The position numbers and the translations under genes were made by a program. Below the pieces are notes generated by a model that had not been told where the DNA came from, made no database searches, and worked only from the letters and a program-made list of their open reading frames with translations. A DNA stretch of 64,000 nt from Candidatus Nitrospira nitrosa (GTDB lineage: Bacteria; Nitrospirota; Nitrospiria; Nitrospirales; Nitrospiraceae): contig NZ_CZQA01000010.1 in assembly GCF_001458735.1 (NCBI RefSeq), forward strand, positions 248,001 to 312,000, read 5' to 3'. This document shows, piece by piece, positions 51,665 to 60,296 of the stretch (positions are counted from its first letter, which is position 1; every line of letters starts with the position of its first letter).

Positions 51665-51918
51665 TCACAACATCATATAGCCGGGAGGTACATAGATAGT
51701 AATAGTTCAGCGCCAGTCTCAAGGCCTCACGCTCACCTGCAGTCATTTTGCAATGCGGTAGACATCCCGCCACCAGCCCCTCCTACCACCCTGCCCTGTG
51801 GCGATGGCTACGTCGCTACAACAATGATGCTCGCCGCAATAAATATGCCGTGTCGACCACACCTATTTTCCTTGTTTGAATCTGACACACACAAGATAAC
51901 CATGGCCTGCAGGCGAGT

Positions 51919-51956
51919 GAATCCAAAAGGATACAGAGCTGAATCTAAAAAGATAC
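51919..51956. promoter_or_regulatory. Paired dyad boxes upstream of the first array unit
   Basis: GAATCCAAAAGGATAC (51919-51934) and GAATCTAAAAAGATAC (51941-51956) are near-palindromes spaced 22 bp start to start, two helical turns. Close copies occur at 57811-57849 before the second array unit. They are 345 bp upstream of the ATG at 52302. Confidence 0.6.
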
Positions 51957-52301
51957 GTACGCAGGTTCAATTCTAATGCGGCCGATTGTCAGAATTCGTG
52001 CACCAGGACTCGCAAACTATTACAAAACTCGATACTGCAGGAACTACTGAGCAGTCGTCATCACCCAGGACTGCGTTAACAAACCTCAGCGAGTACGGCC
52101 CCTTCAGATTAAGAGCTGACAGCACGGCGCTGATGTCAGAACTGTCGGTGAGGTTTTTGAGTACATGTCTTGCACACATGTCCCACATGAGATTTCAAAA
52201 CGTGTTTGATAACACGCGCATCTGCGTATCAGACCGCACTCAAACGTAATTGCAGAACGATTTGTAGCTGCCCCACTTCCTGAACGAATGGAGCTCACCC
52301 T

Positions 52302-53039
52302 ATGCCGGAAACTAACTTCCTACGCCTCAGTGAAGCGACTTTTCAGCCCAATGCAACTCTAGCGCCCTCTCCTCAAGCATTAACGAAAAAGACTACGGCT
52401 ATATTATGGAATCCGACTCTCATCAACTCTTCTGCAAGCGTACCCGAGACGGAAGCTCCCTTCCCTATCTGTCCTCAGACCGAGCCGACCGATACGGTGA
52501 TCTATAGAGACGGCAAGGATCCTTCAAAAACATTCCTCCTCCAGCGATATCGCCTACGCGACTCGCAAGGGCGCTACGAAATTGCGATCAAGCTTGAAGC
52601 TGACAGTTTATGGTCGATGACATTTGGTCTTGCACCTTACCCCGCCCCCGAAGTCGCAGAAACGGCACGAACAAGCCAACCGCTTCCGCACAAAACCACG
52701 TGGTCTCTCCGATATGTCATGGCTGGGACAACCATGGAGAAGGAGTTTCAAGCTTTTGCCGTTACACCAGATCCGAACGGTACGGTCATCGAGTTTCGTC
52801 TGACCCTTGCGGAGCGAGACGCGGTGTTACGGGCCTTCGGGAAAGATGAATCCCAGGCGCGCCTCGTCGTGATGCGTCAGATCGACGTCTGCATTCCTAC
52901 GCCCCCCAAACCTGGGGGAGGTAGCCCACCCCCAATTCCCTTCAACCTCTTTGTGCAAAGACGAAAGACCGTCGCTCTCGACACCGCAACAATACAGCCT
53001 TTGATCCTTTCCTCTACGATGAGGAGGGTGCAGCCATGA
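52302..53039 (+). CDS. Array protein 1 (245 aa), unknown
   Basis: First gene of the three-gene unit; GGAG lies 9 bases before the ATG. No signal peptide or membrane segment. The central part (FLLQRYRLRDSQGRYEIAIKLEADSLWSMTFGLAP, then VIEFRLTLAERDAVLRAFGKDESQARLVVMRQI) follows the same strand-then-helix pattern as a module in the later genes, but is smaller. A Pro/Gly hinge (PTPPKPGGGSPPPIP) separates a short C-terminal tail. It overlaps the next gene by 4 bp (ATGA). Function unknown; I propose membership in the same superfamily on the basis of pattern and context only. Confidence 0.8.
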   Translation: MPETNFLRLSEATFQPNATLAPSPQALTKKTTAILWNPTLINSSASVPETEAPFPICPQTEPTDTVIYRDGKDPSKTFLLQRYRLRDSQGRYEIAIKLEADSLWSMTFGLAPYPAPEVAETARTSQPLPHKTTWSLRYVMAGTTMEKEFQAFAVTPDPNGTVIEFRLTLAERDAVLRAFGKDESQARLVVMRQIDVCIPTPPKPGGGSPPPIPFNLFVQRRKTVALDTATIQPLILSSTMRRVQP

Positions 53040-55039
53040 GAACTGACGACAGAGATCGAGAGGAGATTAGAAGGGAACAAATGGCTGTGCGCCCGCGATT
53101 TCGACCACAAGAGCCTTTCGAACCACTCCCGACTCGCACTCCGGTCACGCCGCCGCCTGAGGTCCGCATCTCTGTCCCACTTGATGGCTTAAACCTTCAG
53201 CAAGACTGGGCATGGTGCAAGAAGTGTGAAGGGCTATTTTTTGGTCCCGGTGTCTCAAGCTCACGGTGCCCTATTGGCGGAACACATACCCCGCCGTTGG
53301 AGAGCCAAAGTGGCAACTACAGTCTCCCCTACAATGCGGCGCCAGATCCATCACGACAGAGTGACTGGCGGTGGTGCAACAAGTGCCAAGGACTATTTTA
53401 TGGTCCTGGTGCCGCTAACTCGCTATGTCCCGCAGGTGGCACACATGCTCCAGCAGCAGAAAGTGGTAGCTGGGACTATAGCCTCCCACACAATGTAGCT
53501 CCGAATACATTTCGCCAGAGTGATTGGCGATGGTGTAACAAATGTCAGGGATTGTTTTATGGGCGATATGTTGCGAATTCTGCTTGTATGGCTGGAGGCA
53601 CGCATGCTCCAGCAGCAGAAAGCGGTAGCTGGGACTATAGCCTCCTAGCCAGCCCCTTCATTGATCCGAGGGTGACGCCCCCCCCAGTTCCACCTCCACC
53701 ACCGAGGGTCCTATCATCCAGTCGCACTCTTGTCGATACCGTAGCATTACGTTTTGATCCAGTGACACATCCATACATATTTTCAGCAGGTGCAGGAACA
53801 CAGGGAGGAGCAGAGGTCGAGCGCATTGTGCTGCGCTATCCTCCCGATGGTCCCAATGGCCGTCAACATTCTTACTTTCGTGACCAAACTAAACCCAACC
53901 GGTTCTTTTTCCTCCCGGACTCCTTCAAGCTTGCACGAACACGAATCGCACCATTCGTTCCAGCAATGACGATCCGCCCTGTGCAGAATGAGAATCCTGA
54001 ACAGAGGGACCTCATTGAGATTTTTGCCGAACTACGGCCTGACCTCGATGGAGCACGCCTCCTTGCCGCCAAAGTTGCACTGAGAGCTCACATTCCTGTC
54101 TCTAGCGCAACGACAGGCAATGAGCCGGAGCTGGAATCGCTGACCGCGCAAGCCCAGGTAGAACTAAGTGTATTACGTTCAGGTCTGGTACAGACCGTTA
54201 AAACAGATTCTCTTGTCGATCTCGGTAACGGATTCTCAATCCACGAGTACGTCGCTCAAAAAGATTTTCAACAGATCTTCGCAGCACTTAAATCCACACG
54301 CGATGTGCCGCTGTTTCGTGGCCAAGTGGTTGTCTCGACGGATCTCAGTGCACCGGACCTTATCCCAGTGAATATCCGTTTCGCCGATATGGAAGGCGAA
54401 GTCTTTCTGTACAAGGAGCAGACCAACTCAACTGCCGGAACGGTCACAGCGACATTACAGAACGCTACAGAAAGTCCATTCGGGATTGAGGCTCTCCCCG
54501 TTTGGCTCAGGCGTGCCGGCGTTCAGGTGCAGGGTCGAATCGATGGCCTCGACCTCTCTACACCGGTCGTGCTTCAACCCAGTGCTAGTATCGAGATAAC
54601 TATCCACCCCTCACAGTCTCTGCCGGGGGAGGGAGGTATTGATGCAATTTTTGACATCAGCCAGATCCATGGCCTACCAGACCATAAGAAAATCTGGGAC
54701 TACATTATTGACGAATCAGTACTCCCTGCCGGGTCACGAACAATCACCGTGAGCGGGGCGCCAACCGCATTCGCCGAAGGCCAGCCACCGGATGAAAGGG
54801 TCACATCAATCGGTCTTGAGTTTCAAAACAACGTGACCGTGACTCTTGATGCTTCACATCTCAATACGCAGGTCTCTGTTCCAACCTCACTGTACGAACA
54901 GCTGTTCCCCAGTACTCCTCCCAAAACTACGCCCTACTGGTACCGCCAGACGATTTTCTACGAATCCGGTCGCATAGCTGATTCGGACTGGCGTCAGGAC
55001 AACTCTGCCTTTTTGCCGGTTCCCAAAGGAGGCAACTGA
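53036..55039 (+). CDS. Array protein 2 (667 aa) with three Cys-x-x-Cys repeats
   Basis: A basic, Pro-rich N-terminus (1-55) leads to three tandem repeats of about 53 residues (57-210), each with W-x-W-C-x-K-C-x-G-L-F, then C-P-x-G-G-T-H and a Y-S-L ending. The Cys-Cys-Cys-His set looks like a small zinc-binding or disulfide-knit module; similar repeats occur, by my recollection, in actinobacterial proteins of unknown role. A polyproline linker follows (VTPPPVPPPPPRV). The C-terminal 430 residues are beta-rich and begin with a segment containing RFFFLPDSFKL, the FYYLP-like motif of the array. No signal peptide. Overlaps genes on both sides by 4 and 1 bases. Confidence 0.85.
   Translation: MRTDDRDREEIRREQMAVRPRFRPQEPFEPLPTRTPVTPPPEVRISVPLDGLNLQQDWAWCKKCEGLFFGPGVSSSRCPIGGTHTPPLESQSGNYSLPYNAAPDPSRQSDWRWCNKCQGLFYGPGAANSLCPAGGTHAPAAESGSWDYSLPHNVAPNTFRQSDWRWCNKCQGLFYGRYVANSACMAGGTHAPAAESGSWDYSLLASPFIDPRVTPPPVPPPPPRVLSSSRTLVDTVALRFDPVTHPYIFSAGAGTQGGAEVERIVLRYPPDGPNGRQHSYFRDQTKPNRFFFLPDSFKLARTRIAPFVPAMTIRPVQNENPEQRDLIEIFAELRPDLDGARLLAAKVALRAHIPVSSATTGNEPELESLTAQAQVELSVLRSGLVQTVKTDSLVDLGNGFSIHEYVAQKDFQQIFAALKSTRDVPLFRGQVVVSTDLSAPDLIPVNIRFADMEGEVFLYKEQTNSTAGTVTATLQNATESPFGIEALPVWLRRAGVQVQGRIDGLDLSTPVVLQPSASIEITIHPSQSLPGEGGIDAIFDISQIHGLPDHKKIWDYIIDESVLPAGSRTITVSGAPTAFAEGQPPDERVTSIGLEFQNNVTVTLDASHLNTQVSVPTSLYEQLFPSTPPKTTPYWYRQTIFYESGRIADSDWRQDNSAFLPVPKGGN
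53206..53650 (+). repeat. Tandem 159-bp coding repeats
   Basis: Three repeats encode the W-C-x-x-C modules. The last two are nearly identical in DNA; for example a 43-bp stretch starting at 53443 recurs at 53602 with two or three changes. This indicates recent duplication or strong homogenisation. Confidence 0.8.
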
Positions 55040-57534
55040 TGCTCCAAGGGTATCCGGATTGGCACAATCCACATCGATCGGCAGGTCATCTGCTCTTCGC
55101 GGCCTACGACACACCCGGAACATTTCTATCGCCGCCGTCCGGCCTGCCCGTAGCTGAGGATGCCACCAAAACGCCGGAGTTTCGCCTGGACCTTTACAGC
55201 CAAGACCTCGGCGCTTCTGGGGTCAGCACATTCGGACTCTTGGCAGTCCGCTTCCGGCTGGACTACGATCTTACCGCTGCGCGTGAGGTGTTACTGGCAA
55301 ACGCACCCCACTTGCGCGTTAATCCCTTAGAAGTCGAAGAGGGATGGGTCCGTTTTTCAGCACCTGCGGCATTCAAATTGCCCGAGGCTTTACGTATTCC
55401 GCGCAGACTTGATCCCCACGGCACCAACTTGGCATTACACCTCTCCCTCGAAGGAGCAGATGCTGACCTTTTCCTCGAAATGCTGAGAAGAGGCCTGTCT
55501 ACGATTTTCGCCGAGGTATTGGTGATTCGGCAGGGCATTGCGCCGCGGGTCGCTAATGTGGTGACCTTCAATCCGTCCACTTTGCATGCTGTCCTTTGGG
55601 GCACCAAGGAGACTATCTCGGGAGAGGCGCTGTACGACGCCATGGCTGCCGGAATCACGACATTGCCTCTGCGTTTTACGAAGCCAGTGACTGATGACGA
55701 CGCGAAGGCTACCGCACAGGCACTACTTGACCGTTTTGCTGCCCGATTCGGAAAGCTCGAACTCTCGCCCAATGGTGTCGGATCGAGTCCCTATTTGCGC
55801 GCCACCCCAGCTGATGTGCCCAGCAGTGAGGTACGTTTCGATCTGGACCAGCCAGTGCTCGTCCCTCGGGGGTTCATCCTTACCGCCGACCCCCTCGGCT
55901 CGGCACGTGCGTTGTCCGCTGTCGACTTCGAGAAGCACCTCGTCCAGCGCATTGATGCACCAGCCTTTCACAGTGGATGGCGGCAAATCACCGTGGCGGG
56001 GAACTTACCGAAACGCCGCATCGGTGTATTGCTTCTTGGTATTGAGATTAGCGCCCCTCCCTTCCTGCCTGCACGGCCCCACACCGCCCAGGCCAGCGTT
56101 GAGCTTGATGCAGAAACGGCATATCAAACAGTTGATCTTAGGCTTTCGCCTGATGAGCCTTTACGATTCACGTGGCGCACACTGGCAGTGTTGGATGCCG
56201 GTGGAACAGCACAGAGTTTGGAAGGCCCAGTCCAGACCTATGAAGGGAACGGCAATGCTACCTTTCTCGTTGTTCCTCCCAGCGCCTTCGAAGCCAGTTT
56301 CGTGATCCTTGAGGCCGACCCTTCCTTTCTTGTTGAGGCACAGATCGAAATTCGTGTCCGTGGATCGCGTGGCACCGCATCCTGGGCGGGAAAAGGCGTA
56401 CTGGATGAAAATGCCCAAGAACTAGCCGTCTTTGTACCGCGCGACGTGATACAACCGGAATTGATTGCCACGGCAGTTTCCCGCTCAACCGGAGTTCGGA
56501 TCGAAACGGAAGTTCTCCCCCTCCGACCAACTCGCTTGGACCCATTCAGCTTTCCGGGAACCGGTGCGCGGCGCGCGCTTCTGAAGGCCTCCTTCACAAG
56601 CGGAATTCGTCAAATGCTCGTCGAATGTGCGCCACAAGATCGACTGGACGATCCCTCGCGACGGCGCCTGGTCAGACTAACCCCTGCTGCACCGGAAGCC
56701 GAGTTCTCATACGTGGCGTTCTCGCCATTTCGTGCGGGCTACTGCTGGCGCTGGGCTGTTTCCGATAACACACCTGCAGGCGCCTGGTCGGCCCCCCTTA
56801 ATCCAGATACACCCCTTCTTCTTGCTCTAGCTCCAATGGAGGATCCCATGCCGACCCCCTCACCACTGATTATCGATGGTGTCGAACTCTCCCAGGTTCC
56901 GGACGAACCACGAGCATACTTTTATCGTCCAACGGCAGCAGGAATTGCGAGTGATACCACTGGGCGCAAGCAAATCTCGCTCATTGAGGCAGGAACTGTT
57001 GTGATGATCTCATTGACAACACAGTGGGGGGTAGAAGGTCCCGAGCTTGAAACTGTGCGAAACAAACTTGCCTCGAAACTGAATTTTGCCGACGCCCATG
57101 TCGTGACATTGCGGCCCGCTCTCGTGGAGGTTGGGGAAGTCGAACTGTTGCTGAGCGACGGTTCTGGAAACTTCAAACCCTTTCTCAAAGCTACCTCTTC
57201 CGGTATGCCCCCCTATGCCGCGGCCTTTAATACAATGCTGACGGCAGATCAAGCACCGACCATAAAGAAAGCTCTGAAGGGTGAGCGAGGTCTTCTTCGC
57301 TTACGCTATACCGTCACTGAGCGTACAATGAAACACTCGACACAATCTGCGACTGAACACATGGTCCACGAATCTGCAACGTGGACGACCACATCGGTGG
57401 GCCGAGAGGGGGAAACCACTATCCGTGAAGAGACCCGTACGGACACACAGGCTTCGAATACAGCGCCCTCGTCATCCCCCCCAGCCACTCGACTCTACGA
57501 AACTGATGCGGCTGATTGGGGATTAGCTAGCTGA
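55039..57534 (+). CDS. Array protein 3 (831 aa), large beta-rich protein
   Basis: Its ATG overlaps the previous stop by one base. The N-terminal 200 residues (FRLDLYSQDLGASG onwards, then LALHLSLEGADADLFLEMLRRGLSTIFAEVLVI) and residues about 605-790 (LIIDGVELSQVPDEPRAYFYRP, then YAAAFNTMLTADQAPTIKKALKGERGLLRLRYTV) both follow the array module: extended strands, a motif rich in aromatic residues, then a short helix before a final strand. The middle is beta-sandwich-like with repeated strands. The C-terminus is a Thr/Ser/Glu-rich tail that may be flexible. No signal peptide, no known catalytic motif. Confidence 0.85.
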   Translation: MLQGYPDWHNPHRSAGHLLFAAYDTPGTFLSPPSGLPVAEDATKTPEFRLDLYSQDLGASGVSTFGLLAVRFRLDYDLTAAREVLLANAPHLRVNPLEVEEGWVRFSAPAAFKLPEALRIPRRLDPHGTNLALHLSLEGADADLFLEMLRRGLSTIFAEVLVIRQGIAPRVANVVTFNPSTLHAVLWGTKETISGEALYDAMAAGITTLPLRFTKPVTDDDAKATAQALLDRFAARFGKLELSPNGVGSSPYLRATPADVPSSEVRFDLDQPVLVPRGFILTADPLGSARALSAVDFEKHLVQRIDAPAFHSGWRQITVAGNLPKRRIGVLLLGIEISAPPFLPARPHTAQASVELDAETAYQTVDLRLSPDEPLRFTWRTLAVLDAGGTAQSLEGPVQTYEGNGNATFLVVPPSAFEASFVILEADPSFLVEAQIEIRVRGSRGTASWAGKGVLDENAQELAVFVPRDVIQPELIATAVSRSTGVRIETEVLPLRPTRLDPFSFPGTGARRALLKASFTSGIRQMLVECAPQDRLDDPSRRRLVRLTPAAPEAEFSYVAFSPFRAGYCWRWAVSDNTPAGAWSAPLNPDTPLLLALAPMEDPMPTPSPLIIDGVELSQVPDEPRAYFYRPTAAGIASDTTGRKQISLIEAGTVVMISLTTQWGVEGPELETVRNKLASKLNFADAHVVTLRPALVEVGEVELLLSDGSGNFKPFLKATSSGMPPYAAAFNTMLTADQAPTIKKALKGERGLLRLRYTVTERTMKHSTQSATEHMVHESATWTTTSVGREGETTIREETRTDTQASNTAPSSSPPATRLYETDAADWGLAS

Positions 57535-57810
57535 TCGCCATCTTCTTTCGTGATGTGAGAGCATATTTCAGCCGCCCTCGACAGACCTTGGCTTTTCGAC
57601 CAGAGGCGCATGCGAGACCTGCCCCCGATCCGCCAGAATGGTAAACGAACCTCCGCACCTTACTCCCACCCTTGTGAGCAATCTTCGCTCAACCAGCGAC
57701 CAAACTCCTCATAACAACATATCCTCATCTGGTTACTCCGCTATCGATATGCCGGATGGTGCACAATGCCGTCATGCCCTCACGACCAATATACGAGGCT
57801 CCCGCAAACT

Positions 57811-57849
57811 GTATCTTTTTAGATCCCCCCCCTGAATCTATTTCGATAC
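57811..57849. promoter_or_regulatory. Paired dyad boxes upstream of the second array unit
   Basis: GTATCTTTTTAGATCC (57811-57826) is the reverse complement of the 51941-51956 box except for one base. GAATCTATTTCGATAC (57834-57849) is a related box. Start-to-start spacing is 23 bp. They lie 236 bp before the ATG at 58086. Confidence 0.6.
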
Positions 57850-57919
57850 ACCAAACCGCTCCACAAATATCGCACACGATAAACTCCCGAGTTTTCACAG
57901 GTCACCCATATTAATCTAC

Positions 57920-57935
57920 CGGCATTGGGCTTGCA
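57920..57935 (+). promoter_or_regulatory. Sigma-54-like promoter before the second array unit
   Basis: CGGCATTGGGCTTGCA has GG-N10-GC spacing and matches the flagellar sites in style. The leader to the ATG at 58086 would be about 140 bases, longer than at the flagellar promoters. A single site could be chance. Confidence 0.4.
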
Positions 57936-58085
57936 GTACATACGTACGTACATTTTACATAGCCTTTGTTTGACCTAATGCCTATAGTTGCCGACACTGC
58001 AGCCGGCATTTTCCGGCATTAAAAAGACGAACATGAGAATCCAGCACCTAGTGCACTTCATACATCAGAAGAAAGGAATTCTCCC

Positions 58086-60275
58086 ATGCTCAAGCTTGAC
58101 GACATCCGAACACTTCATGGCTATCAGGTCCACGGCGATACTGACGGACGCACCTTCTATATTCTCCCCAAAGACGTAGGATCGGTAAACTTCGCACGGC
58201 TGAGCAACGGCGGCCTCGCGTTGCGTTTTGTTGAGTATACGCATTTACGCGAAGATGGAGATAATCAATTCGGCGGATTTATCGCGTTTGACACCGAATT
58301 GTCAATTCCTCTGGAAGATGAAAAAAACATTACCGTTGATCTGCAAAAGGAGGTTGACGATCGTTTCCGTAGTCTCAACCTTCAGCCACCAGCGGTGCAA
58401 ATCGCACCCATCAACTGGACCGACGGAACAGTTAAACTCATCCTCACAGAAGATGGGAAGATGATCGAGAAAATTCGTGGTGCCGGCAAACCGTCCCTCT
58501 ACGGACGAAACATTGCCTCCTTCATGATGGAATTGTCTTTGCTCGGAACTGCAATATTCAAAAAAGCCTTAAGCACAGGCGCCGCATCAGCTATTCAAGT
58601 GGTTTATGAACTAAACTACTTCGGCAAGCTTCCGAAAATGATAGCCCGTGGCGAATGGCATGCCACAGAATTTTACTCATTCTTCCAGGATATTAACACC
58701 GAGGATAACTTCTGGTCTGAAGATTCCTACACGGAAATCGTCAGTTCCAGTCGCTATAAGAACGATGTGACCAAGACGTCATTTGATTTCATTCAGATCC
58801 CAAATCTAAAAGCTGAGGATCAAGCCAAGCTCGAGAAAGATATACGCGACCACATCATGAAACAGCTCGAAACGAAAGTACAACAGAACCTCTTGAAGGA
58901 GATCCAAGCGGTTGATCCCAACACGAAAGAGTTACGAGAAGGCCAAGACATTGAAGATATTCGCCGCACCATCTCTCAAACCCAAATCGCCGATGTCGTC
59001 GTTGGATGGGAGCAGGAGAATACGATCATCGTCAACAAGAATCCGCAGGGTATGTTGCCGACCATCACCTCGATGAAAGATGCCAACAACCAACCACTCA
59101 AATGGGATGACTACTATTTGAACATTGGGGTTGACGAGTTTCTAAAAGATCTCACAGTCAGGGTCCAGGTTAATGCAGATTTTGCCGACCTTCCTGTCCA
59201 CAGTGTGGAAGTAAACCTCAACTACCCACATGGGCCAAACGCGGCGGTGAAGCCCCATGTGTTCACCAACCCCGACGACGCTAAGACATTCAAATTCATC
59301 GTGCATGAGGGCATTCGCAAGTACAAGTATTCTTACAAAGTCAACTACAAGGACAGTCAGGTAAGTTTCCAATCTCAAGAAATCGAAACCGACGACCCAA
59401 GCCTCATCATCAGTGTCGGCGATCTCAGCATTCTTTCACTCGACATCGCTCCCGGCGACATCAATTTCGGGCAGGTTGATCGAGCCATGATTACCGTACG
59501 CTATGACGATGCGGGGACAGCAATCGAGAAAAAGTACAACATGACGAAGACGGCCGCCAATTTCAGGCTGCGCGAGGTATTAAGTCGGCCTCGCAGCGGG
59601 GCTGTCACGTATCAGATTACCTATCAGATGTCAGATGGGCGTGAGATTAAAACTTCTGAACGCGAACAACATGCGAGGGAACTGAATATAGATGATCCAT
59701 TTACTGCAATAAAAACCTTCGGCTTCCGGGCAATTGGCGACCTCGAGAATGATATTGCATCTATTGCGCTGGCGGTCGATTACGTTGACCAACTGAATAA
59801 CTATCGCCAAAGCACGCAGCTCAATCTCTCAAAGAGTCAGCCATTTTTTGACTGGCATTTTCCAGTGATCGACGAGGATTCTGGCACACTGACGTACTCG
59901 GGAGCCATCACCTTCAAAAATGGCACGACAACTGACATCCCTGAGACGGTCGCCAAGCGCTCCATCGTCCAAGTGGGGAATCGGGTGGCGGATTTCCTTG
60001 AAGTGGCGGTTGTCCCGGATCTCATTAATTGGAGCCTCGTCAAGCTCGTCAACGTCAGTCTGAGCTATGCAGATGTCCCCAATGGGGTCAACGAGCGCAT
60101 GGATGTGCGATTCAAGAGCGGCGAACCTGAAAAAAGATGGAAGGTCGCTCTCAAAGATGCGAGTAAGACCTCTTATGCTTGGACCTCGACATTCTTCCTG
60201 CAGGACGGAAGCCGTAAGGTCGTGGGCCCAAACAACGAAGTCAACCTGAGCATTTTCCCAGAACTGCCATCCTAA
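58086..60275 (+). CDS. Array protein 4 (729 aa), FYYLP-module protein
   Basis: First gene of the second unit; AGGA lies 8-9 bases upstream. Module 1 (residues 1-185) shows the array signature: HGYQVHGDTDGRTFYILP, FGGFIAFDTEL, KPSLYGRNIASFMMELSLLGTAIFKKAL, then VVYELNYFGKLP. Module 2 includes NPQGMLPTI and a LTVRVQVNADFADLPVHSVEVNLNYP strand block. The remainder (residues about 370-729) is a chain of about four beta-sandwich-like repeats of 85-95 residues with V-x-V-x-L-x-Y and a Tyr-then-Asp-Gly strand. No signal peptide. Function unknown. Confidence 0.9.
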   Translation: MLKLDDIRTLHGYQVHGDTDGRTFYILPKDVGSVNFARLSNGGLALRFVEYTHLREDGDNQFGGFIAFDTELSIPLEDEKNITVDLQKEVDDRFRSLNLQPPAVQIAPINWTDGTVKLILTEDGKMIEKIRGAGKPSLYGRNIASFMMELSLLGTAIFKKALSTGAASAIQVVYELNYFGKLPKMIARGEWHATEFYSFFQDINTEDNFWSEDSYTEIVSSSRYKNDVTKTSFDFIQIPNLKAEDQAKLEKDIRDHIMKQLETKVQQNLLKEIQAVDPNTKELREGQDIEDIRRTISQTQIADVVVGWEQENTIIVNKNPQGMLPTITSMKDANNQPLKWDDYYLNIGVDEFLKDLTVRVQVNADFADLPVHSVEVNLNYPHGPNAAVKPHVFTNPDDAKTFKFIVHEGIRKYKYSYKVNYKDSQVSFQSQEIETDDPSLIISVGDLSILSLDIAPGDINFGQVDRAMITVRYDDAGTAIEKKYNMTKTAANFRLREVLSRPRSGAVTYQITYQMSDGREIKTSEREQHARELNIDDPFTAIKTFGFRAIGDLENDIASIALAVDYVDQLNNYRQSTQLNLSKSQPFFDWHFPVIDEDSGTLTYSGAITFKNGTTTDIPETVAKRSIVQVGNRVADFLEVAVVPDLINWSLVKLVNVSLSYADVPNGVNERMDVRFKSGEPEKRWKVALKDASKTSYAWTSTFFLQDGSRKVVGPNNEVNLSIFPELPS

Positions 60276-60296
60276 CGCAGAAGGAGAGCTCTTGCC

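Larger units (their letters stand above)
51175..52301. other. Long intergenic region between tRNA-Thr and the array
   Basis: Over 1.1 kb without a confident gene. It holds one weak minus-strand ORF (51434-51664) and, at 51919-51956, two 16-bp dyad boxes that recur before the second unit of the array. A gene-free stretch of this length may contain regulatory DNA or decayed genes. Confidence 0.5.
57535..58085. other. Intergenic region before the second array unit
   Basis: No gene found. It contains the dyad boxes at 57811-57849, a sigma-54-like site at 57920-57935, and alternating purine-pyrimidine sequence (TACATACGTACGTACAT near 57937). The break between the two array units is here. Confidence 0.6.

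Noticed and set aside
51950-51985. GGTTCAATTC-like T-arm sequence, possible tRNA fragment or attachment site.
   Set aside because: No other tRNA arms can be built around it, and it does not match the tRNA-Thr 3' end.
57638-57835. Plus-strand 65-codon frame upstream of the second array unit.
   Set aside because: No ribosome binding site, biased composition (Ser/Asn/Pro), and it overlaps the dyad box at 57811-57826.
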